Below, one piece after another: positions 47,845 through 58,165 of a stretch of DNA of 64,000 nucleotides (within the stretch, counting starts at the first letter, position 1; each line of letters begins with the position of its first letter). The notes below the pieces were generated by a model. It was not told the DNA's origin and searched no databases. It saw nothing but the letters and a program-made list of their open reading frames with translations. Origin of the DNA: Prochilodus magdalenae (taxonomy: Eukaryota > Chordata > Actinopteri > Characiformes > Prochilodontidae); the NCBI GenBank assembly GCA_024036415.1, contig JAMWET010006778.1, positions 41,001-105,000 of the forward strand, given 5' to 3'. The translations under genes and the position numbers were made by a program.

Positions 47845-48692
47845 AAGTGATCTGTTTTTTTCTCCACTCCATTCATCATTGAAAACCTATGAAGATATCT
47901 GCAAGCAAATACATAACATACCAATGAAAGTATAGTTGTAAGATTTTAATTCATTAAAATAAGAAGCGAACTGGAACATGCTTTAGCCAATTAGGTTGAA
48001 ATAGGTTGTTGAAGGTTGAAATATGGTGCAATAACAAGTTTTCACATTGAAATCTGTATTGAAAAGACACATATTATACATTGAAAGGAAGGAACATTGT
48101 TTTTTCAATTTCTTATTAGGTTTATTTTTCATTGGACCAAAGTGCTTGGGAAATATTCAACATTTAGCAGCAGTGAATTTTATCACCCAATTAGACTTAA
48201 TTCTAGCACCTCGTAAATGTCTTGGATTTTATACATAAAACTAGGAACAGCAAATTAACGCTTAATGTCAGTAAATGTTGTCCTGTTATACCCAACTGAC
48301 TACTCAGCAGAGTTACTAGACACATTCATTTCATCTCAGAACTGGACCTGAACACAACTCCAAAATGAGGAACAACTGGCCAGGGAAACATTCCAATACC
48401 ATTAAATTTTGAGAAGAGTTTTGTCCTCCGATGGTCAGGATTAATGCATTCCTTGATACATCTGAAGCTTCTTCTGACCTAAGAGACACCATATGACATA
48501 AGCACTTTATCTCTGACAACCACTTAAAGACTGACCTTGGCATGCAGTCTAGGCTTAGATTACAAGATTTCTGCGTTTCAAGCATGTTAAGCTTTTCTCA
48601 GGTGATTACGTCTCAAATCTTCACAAAAAAAAATAAAGTTGTTGTTTACCTTTTTTTATGATGGTGGTTGGTAAGAGGACCATTGTAACAGA
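47845..48692. other. No recognisable gene
   Basis: The minus-strand frame 48331-48585 (84 codons) has no domain. Part of 48330-48570 is repeat-free and less AT-rich, but I cannot support more. Confidence 0.4.
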
Positions 48693-48786
48693 GCATTGGA
48701 TTGGTTATTAAACTTTACATTCAGTTTGATCCCACCCCAATAAGTCTACATTCCCATCCACATTTAGCCCAGGTTTTCTCATGGGT
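48693..48786 (+). repeat. Diverged copy of the 2.4-2.8-kb dimer repeat
   Basis: It matches about 2768-2860 at roughly 70 percent by eye: 'cattggattggtt', 'atcccaccccaataagtcta', 'cattcccatccacatttagc', 'tttctcatggg'. It shows that the dimer at 2381-2796 belongs to a dispersed family. Confidence 0.55.
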
Positions 48787-49769
48787 GTTCCTAGAGTTTC
48801 TCATTATGAAATCTTGTCTGGCCCCACAAGACTAACAGCTTGCTAAGCCATAAATCCTGCTTAGTGAGACAGGCCACTGTTCTGGTCAAGCAATGCAATT
48901 GTGTTATGTTACCAAAAACTGTAGTATCATCTGAAGCTAAATTATGTGCACTCCTAAAAAAGTAAAGGTAACAAAAAGGATTCTTTGATTCCATCGAGTC
49001 CCCATGGCACTGCTCAAAGAACCCCCTTGTGGCACAGAAGAAATTTTCTCCCGCTATTAGACTTGTGTTTCAACAGCAGTCTTCATGACGAATGGATAAA
49101 GAGTTAAAGGGGAGTAAAACATATAGATGTCATAAATCTTATGAAACAAGATTTAATCCCTGTTCTAGTGTCACCACGCAATCAGCAGCCCACCACCAGG
49201 AAGCTGTCATTGAATCGCTGCAGGAAAAACTGCATTATAGGCTTACCACTGCGGATATGGCGCTCCTCGACTAATAGCAGCAGGCATACCACCATGGTGT
49301 ACCATTTTAAGGACCACTGGTAGTGAGATGTTTGCGTACCTCCTGAGGTAAAGTACATCTGTAGCCTGGTGAACCGCTAGGATGTTGGCTGTAACAGAAG
49401 TGAAATCCCTGCAATCGTTTAAATATTAATCTAGACTTATGGACTGCACTCTGCACTGACAGAACAGCACATAAGATATTAATCATACCTCAGCAACTCA
49501 TTTTGTAACACTACCTGCAACACTATGGCCTGCATCACACAAGTTCTTGCTTAACGTAATTTTGAGCACTCAATGGGCCTCGGACAGCACCACAGGCCAT
49601 GCTGCAGAACTTGAGGTGCTTATGAAACAGTATGTTATGTAGTGACTGTAGATAATTGCACTACACACAAATAATTCATTAAATTTTCTCATTATGTTAA
49701 ATGGGACTTTAAACATTCAGCCAACAAAAACATTTGTTGGTGAAGCAAGGATAGCAGGGAAATGTGAGA
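48787..49769. other. No recognisable gene
   Basis: Part of 48940-49040 ('ctgctcaaagaacccccttg') resembles the 'ggttctt'-rich fish repeat type. The rest, including short overlapping frames at 49092-49323, is unassigned. Confidence 0.4.
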
Positions 49770-50110
49770 ATATATACATACTGTATATTGCCACATGTAT
49801 GTATGAAAATATTCTCACATATATAAAACGATATATATTATCATATATGCAAACACATATGGAGAAATACATATGATGTCTATTACATATAAAATGAAAT
49901 ATATACAGTATATAAGTAAATATATATATTATACTACCATACATACAATATATGAAAAGCGGCAATTCCTTATGTATTATACAATATATTGTGATATATT
50001 TATCGCTATATAAATATATGCAAAATATATGCACTTGTTTCCCATATATGACATTGTATTATTTAATATATTGCACTATATTTTCCAATACATTGCCATA
50101 TTTTATCGTT
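49770..50110. repeat. Very AT-rich tract with repeated CATATATG-like words
   Basis: About 340 bp dominated by TATATA, CATATATG and 'acatatg' words of irregular spacing. Not a simple microsatellite. Open frames on both strands rich in Ile and Tyr are a composition effect. It could be a scaffold-attachment-like or unwinding-prone tract. Confidence 0.6.
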
Positions 50111-50239
50111 TCATAAGGGTTGACTCATTGGTTAGTCATTTAAGATGCTAATAAACAAATGGCATGGCAAAATTGTACTGGCTAACTGGCTGAACACCAA
50201 ATTAATGTTTAAGCAGCACTCAAAAATGTGGTAGGTGAT

Positions 50240-50530
50240 TCGTATAAAGCATTTTATTTCCCATATGTTCCTCCTGATGCCAACTTTGGTGTCAGAAGTG
50301 GAATGCCCTTAAGTGGACTAGAGGGATGGTGCTGCCACAAACTCAAAAGACAAGCAACAAAGAGAAGTGGAGGAACAAACTCAGCCAAGGACTATGAAAG
50401 AAGTGGTTCATGCAGCACAACAAGGCTCAGTAGTATTGTACAGCTTGAGGATGGAGAAAAGAACACCGATCAAGAAAGACACCTAGACTTCTTAACCCTG
50501 ATGCTACAATACTTTGCTGCACCAGTGCCT
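50240..50530 (+). pseudogene. Possible LTR-retrotransposon relic: primer-binding site and start of gag
   Basis: TGGTGTCAGAAGTGG at 50287-50301 is the exact complement of the 3' end of vertebrate tRNA-Leu (including CCA), the primer-binding site used by many fish Ty3/gypsy elements. A frame continues downstream (50228-50533) with a charged, Gln/Arg/Lys-rich stretch compatible with early gag but without a named domain. No LTR pair was found and the match is only 15 bases. Confidence 0.4.
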
Positions 50531-51369
50531 TAATGTGAAGGTGTGGTTGAGCATGTGATTTAGATGTCAGAAACAGAGCACTTTTATCACTAGCTGCCTT
50601 CACTAATAGCACTAATAACGTTCCCCAGCGTCTGTTAATTTCTTCAACAAATATAAAATATTATGCACCATCTACAAAAAGTATGTATATGTAAATGCTA
50701 CAATTAATTTAATTTTGGTTAAACCTACATACAAACCTTGTGATCATACATTGTGATCAAAAATTCATCATATCTATTTTCTTCACAGCAGGTCAATGAA
50801 ATATTAAGTAATTAATTCATATATCGTATTCAAACATGGACAACGCATGGGTAATTCATGTATGAGAGTCATTTATTTATTTACACTAATCATCAAAAAA
50901 AGGTTGGGTCACTCTTCACATGTCAGACAATCTGTCAGTTCTTCTTCTCTGTGGCTGGTGTAGGTCCCTTCATGTTTCTAGTGCATGCCTTCCGTCAACA
51001 GCAGGGTATGGGCGGAATGCTACCAACACACCAGCATGTCTGAATCCGAATGAAAGCGCACAGTGATACAGTGATACAGCGATAAGGCCTGTCCTTGCCT
51101 GCATCACATGCATGGAGGAACATGAAACTTGAATTGTCTGCATGTCTCTTAATATCAACGCTACCCACCAAGTTTCATCCATGACAGTTGATTCCTGACG
51201 ATGCAGCTATGTTTTTGATGATGAGTGTCTTTATTTTTACACTGGGGTCCCTAAGTAAAACCCTTAAAAGGGTCCCTGTAAAAGACCAAAAGAAAACGAG
51301 ACCTGTAAAATAGAAGTGATATGTTAGGTGGATTAAGTATCGTGTTCATCAAGGAGCTGAGTGGATTTT
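50531..51369. other. No recognisable gene
   Basis: AT-rich to mixed sequence with chance frames of 60-70 codons on both strands at 50858-51182. No repeat ends. Confidence 0.45.
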
Positions 51370-51780
51370 AAGTGCTTTGCTGTCCAGGCCGAAACCTCCC
51401 CCACCCCACTCTTCTGGATTCTCTCCAACCAATTAAACCAGTCACTCGGACGAACGGGGCCCCACACTGACAACCTGTAATTATTTGCTCAGAGAATATA
51501 CTTCGAACAGCACTGTTCATTCGCTATCGACTTCCTGTTTGGGCACGGGAGATGGGTCCATGCTCTGATTAATGGCCAGAGCCCAAAGAGCATGTACAGA
51601 GGCCTTGTTCAGGCCATCTAGCTCTTTCAAGAACAAATTTCTTCATCATCACTTCCAACATCAGCTGAATAGCCTGCTCCCCACCGCCTGTGCTTCACTC
51701 TTCCTGTCTAGTGGTCCGTCTCAAGCTCTGCCTGACCAGTTGTTAACACTGAATGATTGGCCCTGAAGGTTTTACTGGCT
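51370..51780. promoter_or_regulatory. Candidate conserved non-coding block
   Basis: Balanced composition, CpGs (GTCACTCGGACGAACGGGGC near 51441), a CTGTAATTATTTGC word at about 51475 and GATTAATGGCC near 51567. No repeat or convincing coding signal; the plus frame 51572-51766 has no domain. Confidence 0.33.
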
Positions 51781-52194
51781 GTATGGAGAAAGTAGATTGA
51801 CTGTGGATGTCTTAAAAGGCATGACCATTATTCCCAAATAAATCAGTTTGACCTGTCAAGAATATAAAATGATGATGATAAAAAAAGATGAGGCTGCTGA
51901 TGACATGATGAAAAGTACAAAGCTTAATTATCACAAGATAAATAAAAATATAACAGTGATGATGATGGAGGTGATGAGGAGGAGGACGAGGATGATAGTG
52001 ACAAAGTGCAAACAGATTAATTAGCAAAACAAAAAAGTCTTATTGATGAGAATCGTGATGGTGGATGAGGGTGTTGTTCCAGAGCACACATCTTAATTAG
52101 CACTATGTGTATTAATTTATCTTTTTGAAGTTGATAATGTGTGTTTTGGAGAGTTTAAAGGGGAATTACACTGCAACATTTTCAACTAAATTCA

Positions 52195-52670
52195 GTTGTT
52201 CAGATGTTCAGTTGTTAGTAAATCAGACTGTAATTCAGGTTTAGATGCTCAGGATTAATCCAGGTTTAGATGCACAGGATCAATCTAGATTTAGATGCCA
52301 AGACTGTGATTAATCCTGGTTTACATACTCAGGCTGTAATTTATCCAGATTATGATTAATCCAGGTTTAAATACTCAGGATTAATCCAGGTGTATATATT
52401 CAGACTGTAATTAATTCAGTTCTAGATACTCAAACTATTATAGATCCATTCAGACCACATGTAATCCAGGTTTATGTACTATGGCTATGATTGATCCAGG
52501 TTTTGGATATGCAGACTGCATTTAATCCAGGTTTAGGTACTTAGGCTATGATTAACCTACGGTTAAATTCTCAGTCTGATGATTAAAACATGTTTACATA
52601 CTTATATTGTGTTTAATTAAGATTTAGATACTCATAATGTAAGTAATCCAAGGTTAAACAGATAGTCTTA
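52195..52670. repeat. Degenerate minisatellite with ~30-40-bp unit
   Basis: The phrase TAATCCAGGTTTAGATACTC, often with 'aggctgtgat' or 'agactgtaat' between units, recurs about a dozen times (near 52255, 52312, 52340-52370, 52380, 52470, 52495, 52523, 52618). Units are strongly diverged and of uneven length, so the array is old. The rich content of TAATCC-like words is a product of the repeat. Confidence 0.85.
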
Positions 52671-54239
52671 GTGAGGTCTGCTCAAAAAGAAGGTTGAAAC
52701 TTTAATTTAAACTGTAGTTTTTCAAATTTATTAGAACCCCAAATGAACATCCAATCATCAACATTACACAGATTCAATTTATAAAAATGTAAATGATTTA
52801 GTACATAACCCCAAATGGTTAGAGCTGGTACTGGATAATAATCAAATAGTAGCTTATAATCATGAAATAGTTGTATTTGGATACTGTTTTACCTTACAAC
52901 TTACTGCCTCTCAGAATTCCAAATGAATATTCCAAAAATATTTGCACAATGATTTTAAAACAAATTTAATGTAATCATTTTCCATGAACCTAAAAGAATT
53001 ATTAATTAAAATTATTTTCTACCTTTTATTTAAGGTTGAAATTGATCTCCAACAACCTTGACTGGCCGTCCGTCACCTACAGTGTGAGTGGATGGTCAAT
53101 AATACATATACAGTATATTGGCTGTATGAGTTAGAGGTGGCAGGGGCCTGGAGGTTGGCCTCTTATGCCGGAACCTGAACCTGCCCTGAGGCAAGATAAC
53201 AGGTCAAGCAGAGGGAAGAGGCACTGGACTCATAGAGAATGCTGTGCAGTCAGAGATGAAGAGGTCAGAGACCTACATGCGCTGGGACGTTTTCAACCAA
53301 ACTCAGTAGAGTGGAATCCACTGTGCACATACACTGACTCAGTGGTTGCAGAGCGGGACGAAAAATCGCTAGATTATAGTTAATAATTCATCTGTCTATG
53401 TGGGCTTGAACTTGAAATATAAACTGCTGGGAGACACATCTCATACAGACTTATTTATATACCGTACTGCGAGTTAAGAACATCCCTGTAAAAATCAACG
53501 GTGACTGTTTTGGAAGATGAAAGCACACTTATTATTGGACCTCTCAGGGGTTGGGGGATGGGGGTGGGGCTGGAGGTAGATTTAGCAGAATAGCTTATAT
53601 AAATGTCAGGGTCATGCTAATATTTGAAATATATTTTTTAAATAAAGGTGAACACACTGATGCCGAAATTCAGCACAGAAGTCTATTTGCACACTGCTCA
53701 GGTTCTCCACAAGCATTTTGCTATTATGGCATTAAATTAAACCCAGAATGAAACCACAGAAATCAATAGAAGGTTGCACGAGAAGTTTACTTTGAGAAAG
53801 TTAATGTAAAGTCCCAGACAAACTCTGCTGTTACACTAGTATGCCTCTTTTTTTTGCCTCATATCTTTTATTTTACAAACAGATTGTGAGTTTGTTGGTG
53901 ATACCAAACATGACAAATCCACTAAATGATGATGACAGGTTTACACATTAAATCCGTGCAAGAAGAGAGAAAGAATGGGTTTCATCAGCGCTCTCTCTGT
54001 GACACATTTTATATGATGAAGTCACGCTTTGGACTGCTGTGTTGGTGTGCAGTGGCCTTTATGCTTTTTATAACTTCCTTTCAGTGTTTTTGTAATTTAC
54101 ATCAGTCATACACATAAGCCACCAAGTTAGCCAACCTAACCATGTAAGGCAGGAGCTCTGTATGATGGTGACAGATCTCCACTTGCCTCACTGGATAAGT
54201 GCAATGCAGAGGCTGGACTGCTTTACTTGAAGTAGAAAT
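52671..54239. other. No recognisable gene
   Basis: The segment 53100-53460 is less AT-rich and repeat-free and could be regulatory; the frame 53165-53383 (72 codons, charged) has no recognised domain. The rest is unassigned. Confidence 0.38.
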
Positions 54240-54700
54240 CACCACACACTAAGGCAGATTTTGCACCACGACCATCATGTGCCATACACATCAGAGAAGA
54301 GCTCTCCACTGAAATGAATAGGAATTGGACAAACTTGCAAGTGGACACGTACCAAGGGAAGTACTTACTGAACTGTTTCATTTGGCAAAAGGCCATCTCC
54401 GCATCGCAGTGCACAGACAAGTTAGAACCTCTGTCGCTAACTCAGCCAGACAGGAAATCATTGATGTGCTCTCTCAAGCTAATTCAGCTTCAGCTGGACT
54501 CCACTGGCTGCAGTGACTTGTGTGAATATTTTATTTTCCTTATTATTATGATTTTTAAACCATTCTATGCTTTCACCTTCAATTACGCATTAGTTTTAAT
54601 TATTTATCAACTCTTCATAATTCATCACCCGATTGTGTATGCATGGCCGACCGCCAGAGGGTTTTGTTTGGCTTTGTTTAGGCTGTGTTTATAGCAAATT
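54240..54700. promoter_or_regulatory. Candidate conserved non-coding block
   Basis: Repeat-free, with AATTACGCATTAGTTTTAAT near 54580 and 'aattatttatcaa' after it, i.e. homeodomain-type words. A 126-codon plus frame (54314-54694) and a minus frame (54223-54420) overlap it but show no domain and the composition of the first half changes abruptly. Confidence 0.3.
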
Positions 54701-54976
54701 TATTTATTTATTTGTTCTTTTTAATGCATCCCACTTTCATAGTTGTGCTGATGGCACACAAAAAAATCTGCAATGCCAGATGGCAACGCTGCTCTTAAAT
54801 GTAGTCATAAAATGTCTATCCAGCATTACAAACTGAAAGAATAGCAATGCTTTAAAATCTAATTAAGTGGTATAGAAACCTGGCATCAAGTTTTAAATTG
54901 AGGACTCTTGGTATCAGTCTCTGTTCTCATCACTGACTTAAACTTATACACTTAAAAACATAAATACTACTTGTAC

Positions 54977-55062
<86 letters not shown>
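54977..55062. repeat. (ATCT)n microsatellite with adjoining GT-rich tract
   Basis: About 21 ATCT tetranucleotides, followed at 55069-55120 by a GTGTG / GGTGGTGG tract. It lies just before the minus-strand Tc1 relic. Confidence 0.96.
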
Positions 55063-55164
55063 AATCTATATGTGTGTGTGTGGGGGTGGTGGTGGTGGGG
55101 GATGGTTGTGTGTGTGTATGAACAAACTAAATTATTGGGATGCATACACATTACGCCTACAGAA

Positions 55165-55545
55165 GCTTTTATGACACCCATAAATCCATAGGCATCAATA
55201 CAGAGTCGTTCCCCCCCTAAACAGCTAAAACAGCTTCCACTCCTCTGGGAAGGCTTTCTACAACATTTTGCAGTGTGTCTGTGGGAATTCTTCCCCATTC
55301 ATCCGGAAGAAGATGTAGGAGTTCAGACACTGATGTTGGCTGGGAGGGTCTGGTTTGCAATCTCCATCCCAAAGGTGGTTGATGGGTTAGAGGTCAGGGT
55401 CATGTAGGGGCCAGTGAATTTCTTGCACACCAAACTCCTTTAGGGACCTTGCATTGTGCACTGGGGCACAGTCATTCTGGAACAGAAAACAAGCGTCCCC
55501 AAACTGTTCCCTGAAAGCATTTAATTGTGCAAAATGTGTAGTAGG
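55165..55545 (-). pseudogene. Tc1-like transposase C-terminal domain, minus strand
   Basis: On the minus strand the frame keeps FQNDCAPVHNARSLKEFGVQ (about 55420-55480), the segment around the second catalytic Asp of DD34E transposases. It then reads IHWPLHDPDL, a stop where the family has Asn, and PINHLWDGD (55340-55386). The third catalytic residue, Glu in the family, is Asn here. The remaining C-terminus runs to about 55190 with two further stops. The upstream part of the open frame (beyond about 55550) is unrelated sequence, so the copy is 5' truncated by a later rearrangement. Confidence 0.82.
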
Positions 55546-55638
55546 CATGCTATTTTTTTTACTAAGAGGCCTAGGAAAACCCCTGATATCTAGGAAAATC
55601 CCAGCTGCTTTTGTGGCTTTCAAGCTGTGTTGCTCCAT

Positions 55639-55685
55639 TGCTTCCATTGCAAGTTCAGTGAAAGCAGTTGGTGACATGCTTTGTC
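55639..55685 (+). repeat. Short direct duplication within the Tc1 mosaic, copy 1
   Basis: The 47 bases here ('ttgcttccattgcaagttca' to 'gacatgctttgt') recur almost unchanged at 56034-56080, 395 bp away. They lie exactly at the two edges of the intervening transposase fragment, marking rearrangement breakpoints. Confidence 0.8.
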
Positions 55686-55692
55686 CATTACT

Positions 55693-56033
55693 CAGAATGA
55701 TTGGAGGGGAAGAGTATGGTGAAAGGAAGGGAAGGGCCCATCTTCTGTCAAACATGGTAGAGGCTGTGTCATGGCATGGGCATATATGGTTACCAGTGGA
55801 ACTGCGTCACTGTTGTTATTAATGATGTTGCTGCTGATGGAAGTAGCAGGATCCTGGGAAAGTGTGCAGAACTGTACTTTCTGCTCAAGTTAAGTCAAAC
55901 TGTGCAAACCTGATGGGATGGCGCTTTATAAGAGCCCCCCAAAAAAGGATTATGACCCAAAACATACCATTAAAGCAGCACAGCAGCTTCTTAAGGCAAA
56001 GAAACAATTCCTGAATAGTTCATAAGGAAGTCA
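55693..56033 (+). pseudogene. Tc1-like transposase middle segment, copy 1 of a duplicated pair
   Basis: Plus-strand phrases 'agaatgattggaggggaaga', 'tgtcatggcatgggcatata' and 'acccaaaacataccatt' match the central catalytic region of an abundant fish Tc1-like family. It lacks both ends, is full of stops, and is nearly identical to 57821-58159. Confidence 0.78.
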
Positions 56034-56640
56034 TTGCTTCCATTTCAAGTTCAGTGAAAGCAGTTGGTGACATGCTTTGTACTGGTAGAAGATGGTGGGC
56101 CTACCAAATTAATAGGCATAATGGACTTTAACTCATATCTGTACTGCACATTCAAATTCAATGATGAATAATGGAGGATTTTATGGTTTATTTCCTACAG
56201 AACAGGAAGGCATGGAGCTACGACCTCAACATCATTAAATGCACTTGGGATTACTAGGATTGTATGAAGCAAACAATACAACCAACTTCAATGCAACAGT
56301 TAAACACAATGAAAATGAGATTTACTTGTTTAGTTAGTTTAGTGTCATTTTTAAATTAGCCTTTTCTAATGTAGGCAGTTAGTGACACAGTTTGTATTGG
56401 CAGAAGTTGGTGGGCCCAGCAAATAAGTCTGAGTAATGGACTTTGACTTTCATCTGTACTGCACAAAATTTGATGACATGAAGCAGGAGTTTTGACTTAA
56501 TTTCTATAGAACAGGAAGGCATAGATTTACACTGTCAATGCTTTCCACAGTCATTGGTCCAAACCTCAACATCAATAAATGCACTTGGGTATTGTAAGAT
56601 GCACACAATTAAACCACTTTCAATCCAACAATGAGTATTT
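56034..56640 (+). repeat. Two diverged tandem copies of a Tc1-like 3' fragment
   Basis: Segment A (about 56045-56300) and segment B (about 56380-56630) share, in order, 'gcagttggtgacatgctttg' / 'gcagttagtgacacagtttg', 'gttggtgggcc', 'aatggactttaac', 'cagaacaggaaggcat' and 'cctcaacatcattaaatgca'. The last phrases are a decayed SPDLN-IE-type segment as in 19440-19800. B contains about 40 bp more near its centre. Offset is about 330 bp. Confidence 0.65.
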
Positions 56641-56989
56641 GATGCTTCTATATAAGTTAAAATATAATGGTAAAATGTATATATGTAAATGTTATCTTTC
56701 CCTTGTTTTTTTTTTTTTACCTTAATATGTTGACACCAGCAATTACAACATACACAAGAATATACTTTTATCATCTGTCATGGCTACTATGTTACAAAAC
56801 TATAAACGTGTATAATAAAAGTACCTGTATACACACAATACTGCAATTGTAATTCCTCATGCACAAGGGAAAGTTTTAACTAATGTGACATCTAAGAGAG
56901 CTTTTCCAAAAATGAAATGGTCAAACCTGTCCCGGTAGCATCCTTTTACTGGACTCGCAGCAAAACACACCTCTGTGTATTAGTGAAAG

Positions 56990-57420
56990 CTTTTAATTAT
57001 TTATTGACATTTCCTCTGGCGGTGTTAAGCACTGAATAAACATTTTTATGTGTTTTTTATGGGCTTGTGTGCTTCATAATTGTGACCTTCCTCTAAATGA
57101 GGAGGTGATACATTATTAAAGAGAGCAGAGGTTTTATAGGGAGCACCGTCCACGCACATGGAAGTATTGGACAAAAGCTCCTTGGTGATCAATAGCATAT
57201 TGATCGTGGGACATAAACTGGCACTGTGATTAGAATCTTGTTTGCTTGCCTTGTTATGTACATAAAGTCTATATAGTCTCATGAGTCCCCCAGTGACAAC
57301 TGGATTTGGAACAATTTGCCTGAGGAGAATGAAGCCATGGATCTGATGGGTAGCGAACATTATGGAACACTTGACTCTTGGCAGTAAACCCCAAATCTTC
57401 ATGTCTTTGTGTTTATTTAA
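56990..57420. promoter_or_regulatory. Candidate conserved non-coding block
   Basis: Repeat-free with TTTTAATTATTTATTGACA near 56990 and balanced composition. The minus frame 57046-57402 (118 codons) is among the longer non-repeat frames in the window but has no recognised domain. It is sandwiched between two Tc1 fragments yet itself shows no transposon sequence. Confidence 0.3.
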
Positions 57421-57574
57421 TTTAGGAGAAGAACATGCATTTCAAACTGACTGCAAAAATAATTAGGTGCAAATATGCATTTGTGCTTTTTATTATGTCC
57501 AGTCAATACCGTTGCCTGAAAACTGAAGTGGCAGCATATAGAAATGCTATATCAGAAACAGTCATTTTGTAAAT

Positions 57575-58165
57575 ACAAATTCTTTCCATGGTGAAAAACC
57601 CCTTCGCATCATCAAGTCAATTCAAGGACATTGTAGAGGAGGTTGGAAGTCTTCATTCAAGAGACGCCTTCATGAATGCAAATATAGAGGGTTTACCTCA
57701 GGGTACAAACCACTAGTATCACTCACGAACAGAAAGTCCAAATTTAGACTTTGCTAGAAAAAGCCTTCCCAGTTCTAGAACAAGACTCTTCGGACAAACA
57801 AAAACAATGATAATGTGTACCAGAATGATTGGAGGGGAAGAGTATGGTGAAAGGAAAGGAAGGGCCCATCTTCTGTCAAACTTGGTAGAGGCAGTGTCAT
57901 GGCATGGACATATATGGTTACCGGTGGAACTGGGTCACTGTTGTTATTAATGATGTTGCTGCTGATGGAAGTAGCAGGATCCTGGGAAAGTGTGCAGAAC
58001 TGTACTTTCTGCTCAAGTTAAGTCAAACTGTGCAAACCTGATGGAATGGCGCTTTATAACAACCCCAAAAAAGAATTATGACCCAAAACATACCATTCAA
58101 GCAGCACAGCAGCTTCTCAAGGCAAAGAAACAATCCCTGAATAGTTCATAAGGAAGTCACCTGAA
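57575..58165 (+). pseudogene. Tc1-like transposase relic, longer copy of the duplicated pair
   Basis: It begins further upstream than the 55693 copy. 'aagagacgccttcatgaatg' and 'gtatcactcacgaacagaaa' match the region between the helix-turn-helix and the catalytic core, followed by the shared segment 57821-58159 and then 'cacctgaacccaacctc', a remnant of the third-motif region (SPEPNL). Stops and frameshifts interrupt it. Having more of the family on both sides, it is likely the source of, or less deleted than, the 55693 copy. Confidence 0.8.

Noticed and set aside
54314..54694. 126-codon plus-strand frame as a gene
   Set aside because: Composition changes abruptly midway and the C-terminal half is merely AT-rich hydrophobic translation.
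57046..57402. 118-codon minus-strand frame as a gene or exon
   Set aside because: No recognisable domain and no splice context; treated as a possible conserved non-coding block instead.
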